Of a stretch of DNA of 23,340 nucleotides, positions 15,951 to 23,175 are shown one piece after another. The stretch is taken from positions 1 to 23,340 of the forward strand of contig CAYVGO010000036.1 of the NCBI GenBank assembly GCA_964450725.1, given 5' to 3'. The first letter of the stretch is position 1; every line of letters begins with the position of its first letter. The notes under the pieces are model-generated. The model was not told the origin of the DNA and did no database searches. It saw only the letters and a list, made by a program, of their open reading frames with translations. A program made the translations under genes and the position numbers. Origin of the DNA: CAYVGO01 sp964450725 (GTDB lineage Bacteria; Bacteroidota; Bacteroidia; Bacteroidales; UBA932).

Positions 15951-16715
15951 ATGACAAAAAGACTCATTACACTATTTGTGATTCTACTCTGTGCAATATC
16001 TCACGCTTGGAGTATTCCTCAACAGCCTTATCCACCAAAATTAATTAATGACTTTACAAATACTTTAAGTTCTATAGAGCAACAACAATTAGAACATTTG
16101 GTTGTTGGTTATGCTGATACGACATCTACTCAAATTTGTGTGGTTATTGTGAACGATTTAGAAGGACAAGACAAGTCTCAGTATGCTTATCAAATTGGAG
16201 AGACATGGGGAGTTGGTGGAGGAAAGTTCAATAATGGAGTGGTCATACTCATTGTTCCCAAAACAAAAATGCAAAAAGGAGAGATTTTTATTGCTACTGG
16301 TTATGGTGTAGAGGGTGCTTTACCTGATGTTACGTTGAAGAGGATTATTGAGAATAGTATCATTCCGTACTTTCAGCAAAATCAATATGCTAATGGGATT
16401 TATAACGGTATTTTATCAATTATTACAGCGCTAAATGGAGAATACCAACAAACTCCAATATCTGAAGGCTTACCGGCAATAGGCATTATTATTTTTATCA
16501 TCATTGCGATTATTATCATTGTTATTATCAAAAAAAATGGAGGTAACAATATTGGAAGTCAAGATAGTAATCACAGTGGATTACCTTTATGGCTTATTTT
16601 AAGCATGATGGGTGGTGGAAGCGGAGGACGTGGAGGTGGTAGCAGTAGTGGTGGTGGTTTTGGAGGATTTGGCGGAGGAAGTTTTGGCGGTGGTGGTGCC
16701 GGAGGAAGTTGGTAA
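15951..16715 (+). CDS. Membrane-anchored TPM-domain protein with glycine-rich tail
   Basis: The product is 254 residues. It has a signal peptide (about 1-21, SHAWS), a TPM domain (about 26-165) with KLINDFTNTLSSIEQQQLEHL, GVGGGKFNNGVVILIVP and IFIATGYGVEGALPD, and one strongly hydrophobic helix (about 177-193, isoleucine-rich). A short second hydrophobic patch precedes a tail (221-253) almost entirely of Gly/Ser with some Phe, ending GGSW. This architecture (signal, TPM, helix, Gly-rich tail) is the common YgcG-like type found with LemA. The TPM domain should lie outside the cytoplasmic membrane. The tail gives a GGT/GGA-rich DNA tract (16609-16710). A short hairpin without a T-run (16732-16746) follows the stop. 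Confidence 0.92.
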   Translation: MTKRLITLFVILLCAISHAWSIPQQPYPPKLINDFTNTLSSIEQQQLEHLVVGYADTTSTQICVVIVNDLEGQDKSQYAYQIGETWGVGGGKFNNGVVILIVPKTKMQKGEIFIATGYGVEGALPDVTLKRIIENSIIPYFQQNQYANGIYNGILSIITALNGEYQQTPISEGLPAIGIIIFIIIAIIIIVIIKKNGGNNIGSQDSNHSGLPLWLILSMMGGGSGGRGGGSSSGGGFGGFGGGSFGGGGAGGSW

Positions 16716-16775
16716 TTTTACTGTTGATACATACTCACTGCGAGTAGCATCCATTTTATGACAGATAGATTATTT

Positions 16776-16803
16776 TTGTTGTGTCAAAAATCGTGTACTT
16801 TTG
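16776..16803 (+). promoter_or_regulatory. Promoter for the large outer-membrane protein gene
   Basis: TTG (16776-16778) and TACTTTTG (16796-16803) are 17 bp apart, an exact fit to TTG-N17-23-TAnnTTTG. The transcript should begin near 16808-16811. That places the ATG at 16807 at or before the start site and favours ATG 16849. Confidence 0.7.
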
Positions 16804-16848
16804 TACATGATTTTAAGCGTAAAAATATTTACACTGTTCCATTTCGGC

Positions 16849-19800
16849 ATGCGTAGTTTTTTGCTTGGCTTTATGCTTTTGTTGAGCATTTTTGCAGTCG
16901 CACAAAACATGACACAATCCCGTAAAATCAGTATCACTCCCCATTCTGTAAAAATTACATTAGATACATTACCTATATTTCCTCAATCTGTAGTTATACG
17001 TTCTAATGGTCAAACAACTTCTCCGCACAGTTATCAACTCCATACGTTAACATCGATTATCATTGTTGATACGTCTTTATTATCCCAACCATTGGAGATA
17101 TCTTATCGAGTTATTTTACCAGATTTGGGGTTGCCTGTTTTCAACAAACAACATTCAAACTACTTAAGTACAGATAGCGCTTTACGTAATATTCCAAAAG
17201 CAGTTTACAGGACTCAAAATATCCAAAGAAATCCGACATTACCAACAAAAAGCCCGACACTGGATTATTCAGGAAATTTGATGCGAGGTTTTATGGTTGG
17301 TCAAGATGGTAAAACGGCTTTAAATAGTGCACTCCACCTTCAAATATCGGGAGAGTTAAAAGAAAATTTATGGTTAACAGCTTCTGTCTCAGACCAAAAT
17401 TTACCACTAAGTCCTCAAGGCAATACAGCATCTCTTAATGAATTTGACAAGATATTTATCAATTTAAAGACTCCGCACTGGTACTTGGAGGGTGGAGATA
17501 TTGTGGCAGAAAATAAACATAGTTTTTTCAGTAACTACAGTCGAAAGGTGTTAGGAATTGGAGGCGGTGGAAAGGTTGATGGCTTTAAAGCATTCATCAA
17601 TGCAGGAGTTAGTAAAGGTAAGTTTACAAGAAATAAAATTACAGCCATAGAAAATAATTCCGGACCTTACAGATTATCAGGAGAAAATGGTCAGCCTTAT
17701 ATTGTGATACTATCGGGTAGTGAAAAGGTTTTTATTGATGGCGTTTTATTACAACGCGGTTACGATAAAGATTATGTGATTGATTATCAAACAGCAGAAA
17801 TAAAGTTTATGGCGGGTATATCAATTACAAGATTTTCTCGAATTACGGTAGAGTTTGAATATACGGAAAGAAGTTATGGACGTTATGTCGTGATGGCAAA
17901 CAGTAGTTTTCAAATTCATAAAAAAGTCTCCTTGTACACCGATATTTTTATGGAAAATGATTTGAAATCTCAACCTACAGATCAAAATCTTACAGATGAA
18001 AATCGTTATTTTTTATCTACATTAGGGAATCAAACATGGTTAGCCACAGGCTCTACTGCGCAAAAAGTAAAATATAATGCACAGGAAATTCTCTATAAAC
18101 AACGTGACACAACTGTGATGACTGAAACTTACACAATATTTTATTATGCCGAAAATGACACTACACCCGATTTATATAGAGTAAGTTTTGTTTTTACCGG
18201 AGAAAACAAAGGAAATTATGTATTGGCAAAAAATGCTGTCAATGGACAAACTTACCAATGGGTGGCTCCTAAAAACAAAGTTCCTCAAGGTAATTATGAC
18301 CCTCAAAGAACAATAATAACACCGAAAGTTAAACAACTGTACACCATCGGTACAAATATTACATTGGATTCATTGAGCAAGTTAAATGTAGAATTATCTC
18401 TGTCTAACAATGATCAAAACACCTTTTCTACATTGAATAATAATGAAAATGTCGGTTTTGGTGGGAAATTAAATCTGACGAAACATTTTACAATGAATCG
18501 TCGACATAGCATCATTTCTCAAACAGATATTTTATTGCATACTTATAACTTCAATACTCCTGAAAGATTTTTACCCTTAGAATTTTTTAGAGAATGGGCA
18601 ATGACCGATCTACTGAACCAGTCATTTCAACATTACCGACAATCTGTAAAATATCTTTTCAACAAAAAGTTTGACGTGGTCATTGGAGGTGCTTATCTGC
18701 AAGTTTCTGATAGCAAAGGAACTTTTATACCGGAACAGAAAATATCACAGACTGCAGGCTACCAATATTGGGTTAAGAGTAATTTCGACTTTTCTTGGAT
18801 ACAAATTTCAGGTGCATGGTATGATACTCAAATAAAAAGTCTGATTCGACAAGGACAGTATCGTAAAGCAGATGTTGTTTTAGACTTCAATCGATTCAAG
18901 TTTTTAAATTATAGTTTATCGGGAGAATATGAAGAGCGAGTGGTTATGTGGAATGGCGACAGTTTACAGAGTGACAGTCGAAGTTTTTGGAGAGCGGGGT
19001 TACTGATTAAGAATAAAGATACAACACTGTTTTCTACGCAGTTGAAAACAACAATGACCATTGATAACATTGCTTGGAATAATCTTCTTACTCCTTATTC
19101 TAAAAGTGTAGAAGCAAAGTGGAATAGTCGGTTATTACAACGTTATTTTACTATAGGCTTTCAGACGACTTATCGCTATTTGAATGTAAATCCAGATATA
19201 CAAACCACCATTACACCTTCACACTATTTTTCGGGGCGCATCAATACCAACTTTTTTTTATTAAAGCGCTCCTTAGTTTTATCTGCAAATTATGAATTGG
19301 CAAATGTCTCTACTCCCCAGTTTTCTTATACTTATATTGATGTAGGGCCGGGTCAGGGAATTTATACATGGATAGATTACAATGAAAATGGTATAAAAGA
19401 GTTGGGTGAATTTGAAGTTTCAAAGTTTGAAGATGAAGCTCGTTATATAAGGCTACAACTTCCGACGAACCAATATCAATCATCTTATCTCAACAATGGC
19501 GGTATTACTTTGAATTTTATACTTTCGCAATTATTTACTCGTACGGAGGGTTATCAAAAGATTTTATCTCTTTTTTCTCTTTCATCTTCCATTACGAGTG
19601 AGACGAAAACTGCAAAAGTAAATTTCAATCCATTTCTCTACAAAGCAATTGATGATACGACCTTGCTTGAACAACAAACCAGTTTTGTCAATCTTTTGAA
19701 TTTTATTTCTCCATCTCGAAAAGTGAATGCAAGCGCGGGATTTAGATTAAACTCATCAAAAAACCAATTGGTCAATGGAGTTGAAGGAACTCAAGGGACG

Positions 19801-20307
19801 ATTTACAGTTTGTCTGTACGTTATCTCCCTATTTCTCAATTACAAATTTATACAGAAACAGAATACCGTTATCAGAAAAATTTTTCACAATACTTTACTC
19901 AAAGGAATTATCTGTTGAAAACTTTTCAAACCAATAATGGACTTGAGTATCCGTTAGGAACTTTTGTAAAGAATCGTACAGAATATCGCTATAATTATCA
20001 TAATGCTACCTTACAGTCAGCCAAAACTCACCGTATTGGAAATCTTTTGACCGTCAACATTACCCGTTCAAGCGCAGTTCCTGTTGAGTTTAATTACGTC
20101 TTTAATACTTATGTCGGAGAGCCTAATGCTGTATTGGGTTATCAGATGTTAGAAGGATTGGGAGTGGGAAGTAACTATATTTGGAGAATTGGGTACCGAC
20201 AACTATTTCGTTCCGGTATAGAGGTAAATGTACAATATAATGGTCGTAAAATTCCTAATCTTTCTATACAGCACAGTGGAAATATTGAAATGAGAATACA
20301 TTTTTAA
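16849..20307 (+). CDS. Large predicted outer-membrane beta-barrel protein of unknown function
   Basis: From ATG 16849 the product is 1152 residues. A clean signal peptide (MRSFLLGFMLLLSIFAVAQN) has a likely cleavage after AVA. The frame opens farther upstream, and ATG 16807 would add MILSVKIFTLFHFG, but the promoter position argues against it. The next part (about 20-370) is soluble-looking and has the conserved-looking stretch LMRGFMVGQDGKTALNSAL, then SVSDQNLPLSPQGNTASLNEFDKIF. From about 400 on, alternating aromatic/hydrophobic strands continue to the end, and the last strand is SGNIEMRIHF with a terminal Phe, as in outer-membrane barrels. Residues 843-854 (DYNENGIKELGE) match an EF-hand calcium loop. 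I recall similar large, unnamed proteins in other Bacteroidota. Transport, secretion or surface assembly are all possible. Confidence 0.75.
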   Translation: MRSFLLGFMLLLSIFAVAQNMTQSRKISITPHSVKITLDTLPIFPQSVVIRSNGQTTSPHSYQLHTLTSIIIVDTSLLSQPLEISYRVILPDLGLPVFNKQHSNYLSTDSALRNIPKAVYRTQNIQRNPTLPTKSPTLDYSGNLMRGFMVGQDGKTALNSALHLQISGELKENLWLTASVSDQNLPLSPQGNTASLNEFDKIFINLKTPHWYLEGGDIVAENKHSFFSNYSRKVLGIGGGGKVDGFKAFINAGVSKGKFTRNKITAIENNSGPYRLSGENGQPYIVILSGSEKVFIDGVLLQRGYDKDYVIDYQTAEIKFMAGISITRFSRITVEFEYTERSYGRYVVMANSSFQIHKKVSLYTDIFMENDLKSQPTDQNLTDENRYFLSTLGNQTWLATGSTAQKVKYNAQEILYKQRDTTVMTETYTIFYYAENDTTPDLYRVSFVFTGENKGNYVLAKNAVNGQTYQWVAPKNKVPQGNYDPQRTIITPKVKQLYTIGTNITLDSLSKLNVELSLSNNDQNTFSTLNNNENVGFGGKLNLTKHFTMNRRHSIISQTDILLHTYNFNTPERFLPLEFFREWAMTDLLNQSFQHYRQSVKYLFNKKFDVVIGGAYLQVSDSKGTFIPEQKISQTAGYQYWVKSNFDFSWIQISGAWYDTQIKSLIRQGQYRKADVVLDFNRFKFLNYSLSGEYEERVVMWNGDSLQSDSRSFWRAGLLIKNKDTTLFSTQLKTTMTIDNIAWNNLLTPYSKSVEAKWNSRLLQRYFTIGFQTTYRYLNVNPDIQTTITPSHYFSGRINTNFFLLKRSLVLSANYELANVSTPQFSYTYIDVGPGQGIYTWIDYNENGIKELGEFEVSKFEDEARYIRLQLPTNQYQSSYLNNGGITLNFILSQLFTRTEGYQKILSLFSLSSSITSETKTAKVNFNPFLYKAIDDTTLLEQQTSFVNLLNFISPSRKVNASAGFRLNSSKNQLVNGVEGTQGTIYSLSVRYLPISQLQIYTETEYRYQKNFSQYFTQRNYLLKTFQTNNGLEYPLGTFVKNRTEYRYNYHNATLQSAKTHRIGNLLTVNITRSSAVPVEFNYVFNTYVGEPNAVLGYQMLEGLGVGSNYIWRIGYRQLFRSGIEVNVQYNGRKIPNLSIQHSGNIEMRIHF

Positions 20308-20444
20308 ATTGTCATCATACTCTTTTCTACAAATCTTGTCTAATGTAGATAGTTCATCCGACCTCTCTTAGTTATCTGAAATCACACAGCAACTGTTTGA
20401 ACAATCAATAAATCGAATGAAATTCGAAAATAAAATTAATAAAA

Positions 20445-20458
20445 TAGTTGTATAACTA
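20445..20458. promoter_or_regulatory. Predicted BlaI-type operator overlapping the blaI promoter
   Basis: TAGTTGTATAACTA has TAGTT and AACTA arms in inverted symmetry around GTAT. It covers the -33 TTG of the blaI promoter, where a bound repressor would block RNA polymerase. BlaI/MecI dimers bind dyads of about this size and autoregulate. The match is by position and symmetry only. Confidence 0.45.
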
Positions 20459-20478
20459 AAAAAGTAATCATATCTTTG
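20448..20478 (+). promoter_or_regulatory. Promoter for the blaI-M56 operon
   Basis: TTG (20448-20450), 20 bp, then TATCTTTG (20471-20478), an exact fit to the Bacteroidota consensus. The blaI ATG is at 20505, giving a leader of about 20 nt. The rest of the 20308-20504 gap holds only two short inverted repeats. Confidence 0.75.
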
Positions 20479-20504
20479 TTCTATAATTCAAAACATCCAA
20501 TAGA

Positions 20505-20888
20505 ATGAAGCAGATATCCACAGATTTAACCCGCGCCGAATTAGAGGTTATGCAAATCATTTGGGAAAAAGAGCCGCTTTTTTTAAACGAGATTTATGAC
20601 TGTTTTCCTGAGAGTGAAAATCGTCCGGCGTATACAACCATTTCCTCATTCATACGTATTCTTGAAAGAAAAGGATATATTTCACACAAAACGTATGGAA
20701 AATCTCATCGCTATTTTACCTTGGTGAGTAAAGAAGAATATACCCACCGTTTTATGCAGAAGGTAATGAGTAATTTTTTCAATAATTCGCCATCTCAACT
20801 TCTCTCATTTTTTGCAGAAAATGGGAACCTTACTGCTTCGCAATATGAGGAGTTGAAAGTTGTGGCAGAAAAAATATTAAAACAATAA
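20505..20888 (+). CDS. BlaI/MecI/CopY-family transcriptional repressor
   Basis: The product is 127 residues, the family norm. A winged-helix DNA-binding domain spans about 5-75: LTRAELEVMQIIWEKEPLFLNEIYDCF, then RPAYTTISSFIRILERKGYISHKTYGKSHRYFTLVSKEEY, which contains the recognition helix and wing typical of BlaI (usual form AYTTVxTxLxxLexKGyl). The C-terminal part (about 80-127) is the helical dimerisation region, with MSNFFNNSPSQLLSFF. It should repress its own operon until the partner M56 protein signals. The peptidase gene follows after 18 bp. The strong promoter carries a dyad at the -33 box. There is no beta-lactamase gene in view, so the regulon may concern another envelope signal. 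Confidence 0.94.
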   Translation: MKQISTDLTRAELEVMQIIWEKEPLFLNEIYDCFPESENRPAYTTISSFIRILERKGYISHKTYGKSHRYFTLVSKEEYTHRFMQKVMSNFFNNSPSQLLSFFAENGNLTASQYEELKVVAEKILKQ

Positions 20889-20906
20889 CACAATACTCTA
20901 TCCGCT

Positions 20907-22673
20907 ATGTTCTCACAAGGATATCTCATAGACTCGCAAATATGTATAGGACTGTTCTACATATTTTATCGAGTTTTTTTAGAGGGCAAAATAACGCATT
21001 ACTATGCTCGTGGTTTTTTAGTAATGATGATACCGGTAGCCTTGATTTTACCCCTTATAAATCTTCCGTTATTACCTTCCGTAAAAACTTTTGTAGCACA
21101 AATAGAGAGCGTCAGTGTGGGCTATGAAATTATTGAAAACCCGGTCTCCTCTTCTGTCAATTATTTATTAATAGGATACCTTATTGGTGTGGGATTAATG
21201 ATAGTTTGGTTGTTGGTCGGTGCAGTGAATTTGATTATGCTTTTACAAAAAAGCCGTGCTGAGCGTATTGACGGATTTCGGGTAATATTTACTCATCAGA
21301 GAATTACAGCATATTCTGTCTTTAACTATATTTTTGTCAATGTTACATTGAAAAAAAGTACTTTATTACAAGAATTATTGGCACATGAAGAGTGCCATAT
21401 TCGATTACGTCATACGTTTGACCTTTTATTCATCTCTATGGTTAGAGCAGCCCTTTGGTTTAACCCTTTAGTATGGCATACCTCAAGGCTTTTGCGGCAG
21501 GTGCATGAATACCAAGCAGATGAAAATGTTATCAATCAAGGATATTCTAAGTACAATTATATCAACCTATTAATTTTATCAGAAGCAGGCATAAATCCGG
21601 AATTTGCCAGCCCTATGAGTTATTCACTAACAAAAAAAAGATTAAACATGTTAGCAAAAAAAGAAAAAGTAAATGGTCGTAAACGGCTTATACTTACAAT
21701 CCCACTATTGGCGATAATGATTATTCTATTCTCGCTCACACGAAGTACTGCTAAGCCCACCGAACCAAGGCCTTCTGCAGTTGAAACTACTGATACCGTA
21801 TTGATTGTTGGATATAAATCTAACGATAATGTTAGCCCACTAAACTCCGACACCATATTTGTTGTTGGATATGAATCAAAAAAAGAACCTAAAGATAAGA
21901 TGCGTGAAATGGGAGTTACAAAAATTACCTATAAAAATGGAGGAGAGCCTAATCAACCCTTGATTATTGTTGATAACAAAGAGTGGAACAAACCAATGGA
22001 CGACATTAAGCCCGAGATGATTGAATCAATAAGTGTACTCAAAGATGAGAGTTCCTTAAAGGTTTATGGTGAAAAAGGTAAAAACGGCGTGATACTTGTA
22101 ACCCTCAAGGAGGGAGTCAAACAAGATGATGTATTGAGAGTCAGAATTGCTGATCTTTCACAAAAACCTCTCTATATTGTTGACGGCCAAGAGTGGAAAA
22201 CATCTCTTGACGGCATTAAACCGGAGACCATTGAATCTGTGAGTGTACTTAAAGATGAGAGTTCTTTGAAGATTTATGGTGAAAAAGGTAAAAACGGCGT
22301 GATTATCATTACGCTCAAAAAAGATGAGAGCCAGGATAAAGGTGTTGTGCTTGCTGAAGCCGAAGTGATGCCCAAGTTTCAAGGTGGAGAGTCTCAAAAT
22401 TTTTCAAAATGGGTTATGAACAAAATAAAGCACCCGGCATCAACTTCAGCATCAATCAATAATATCCAAGGTACTTTGTTAGTAAGTTTTATTATCAATC
22501 AGGACGGTAAACTTATCAATGCAAAAGTAGAAAAAGGGCTTCACGAGGATTTAGACAAAATGGTACTTGACATTATCAAAGAGTCTCCACAATGGACACC
22601 GGGAAGAGATAAAGGTAAGTTAGTGGGCGTTTCATTTAAGTTGCCTATCCGTTTTATGTTACAATATTTGTAG
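20907..22673 (+). CDS. BlaR1/M56-family membrane metallopeptidase with plug-like repeats and TonB C-terminal domain
   Basis: The product is 588 residues. The membrane part has hydrophobic helices at about 11-26, 36-53, 85-113, 170-190 and 260-278. The zinc site is HEECH (H160-H164) on the loop before helix 4, with E201 in HEYQADE as the likely third ligand, as in M56 peptidases. The outer part has two imperfect short repeats (DTVLIVGYKS / DTIFVVGYES, about 296-325). Two TonB-receptor-plug-like repeats follow (351-400 and 421-470; IVD..EW, IESxSVLKDESSLK, YGEKGKNGVI). A TonB C-terminal domain (about 486-588; QGTLLVSFIINQDGKLINAKVEKG) ends the protein. By family analogy an outer signal activates the protease, which leads to loss of BlaI. 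The inducer is unknown. It forms an operon with blaI. Confidence 0.9.
   Translation: MFSQGYLIDSQICIGLFYIFYRVFLEGKITHYYARGFLVMMIPVALILPLINLPLLPSVKTFVAQIESVSVGYEIIENPVSSSVNYLLIGYLIGVGLMIVWLLVGAVNLIMLLQKSRAERIDGFRVIFTHQRITAYSVFNYIFVNVTLKKSTLLQELLAHEECHIRLRHTFDLLFISMVRAALWFNPLVWHTSRLLRQVHEYQADENVINQGYSKYNYINLLILSEAGINPEFASPMSYSLTKKRLNMLAKKEKVNGRKRLILTIPLLAIMIILFSLTRSTAKPTEPRPSAVETTDTVLIVGYKSNDNVSPLNSDTIFVVGYESKKEPKDKMREMGVTKITYKNGGEPNQPLIIVDNKEWNKPMDDIKPEMIESISVLKDESSLKVYGEKGKNGVILVTLKEGVKQDDVLRVRIADLSQKPLYIVDGQEWKTSLDGIKPETIESVSVLKDESSLKIYGEKGKNGVIIITLKKDESQDKGVVLAEAEVMPKFQGGESQNFSKWVMNKIKHPASTSASINNIQGTLLVSFIINQDGKLINAKVEKGLHEDLDKMVLDIIKESPQWTPGRDKGKLVGVSFKLPIRFMLQYL
21957..22316 (+). repeat. 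Intragenic duplication: two plug-like modules with 210-bp period
   Basis: Codons 351-400 and 421-470 of the M56 gene encode nearly the same 50-residue module. In the second half the DNA is almost identical, with the run GGTGAAAAAGGTAAAAACGG in both copies, so the duplication looks recent or kept similar by conversion. Confidence 0.85.
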
Positions 22674-22687
22674 CAACATTTAAGATG

Positions 22688-22724
22688 AAGAGTGTTACTT
22701 TGTTTGATAAGGTAACACTCTTTT
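22688..22724 (+). terminator. Rho-independent terminator after the blaI-M56 operon
   Basis: AGAGTGTTAC (22689-22698) pairs perfectly with GTAACACTCT (22712-22721), and an extra A-T pair forms at 22688/22722. The loop is 13 nt and a TTTT run ends at 22724. It lies 15 bp after the stop. About 95 bp of plain sequence separate it from the repeat array. Confidence 0.88.
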
Positions 22725-22839
22725 ATTATCTACTTAGACAAAAAGAAGATATAAACTTGAACAGGGATTGTTAGAGTTCACGATATTGCTTCGAAGATAA
22801 AACATTCGACCTTCATAGTAGGATATCCCCCTCAAACCA

Positions 22840-23175
22840 TAGGACGTCCTATCTTCAGAGTAGGAAATCCTCCCTACAATGTAGGACGTCCTCCCTTCAG
22901 AGTAGGAAATCCTCCCCAAAAGATCCGATAACCTCCATTTTTACCCCGACAACCTCCTCAGAACGTAGGACGTCCTCTCTTTTTGGTAGGAGGACCTCCT
23001 CAGAACGTAGGACGTCCTATCTTCAGAGTAGGAAATCCTCCCTACAATGTAGGACGTCCTCCCTTCAGAGTAGGAAATCCTCCCCAAAAGATCCGATAAC
23101 CTCCATTTTTACCCCGACAACCTCCTCAGAACGTAGGACGTCCTCTCTTTTTGGTAGGAGGACCTCCTCAGAACG
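22840..23175. repeat. Exact 168-bp segmental duplication (8 units) inside the array
   Basis: 22840-23007 and 23008-23175 are identical by direct comparison, including the unusual units with a lost left arm. The step is 8 x 21 bp, so the copy event kept the register. Confidence 0.9.

Noticed and set aside
16732..16746. Hairpin TACTC-ACTGC-GAGTA after the second TPM gene
   Set aside because: Only 5 bp and no T-run, so not enough for a terminator call.
16801..16848. TTG 16801 or ATG 16807 as start of the large outer-membrane protein
   Set aside because: Both lie in or at the end of the promoter. ATG 16849 begins a clean signal peptide.
20326..20349. Inverted repeat TCTACA-N12-TGTAGA
   Set aside because: Six-base arms with a wide gap and no T-run. 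Too weak to call a terminator or operator.
20413..20427. Inverted repeat TCGAAT-GAA-ATTCGA
   Set aside because: A 6-bp AT-rich hairpin with a 3-nt loop and no clear relation to the blaI promoter. It could arise by chance.
22734..22919. Minus-strand ORF of 61 codons with heptad-like peptide (GRISYSE, GRTSY)
   Set aside because: It starts with TTG inside the repeat array, a TAA lies in frame just upstream (22941-22943), and the heptads follow from the 21-bp period. It also crosses into plain intergenic DNA.
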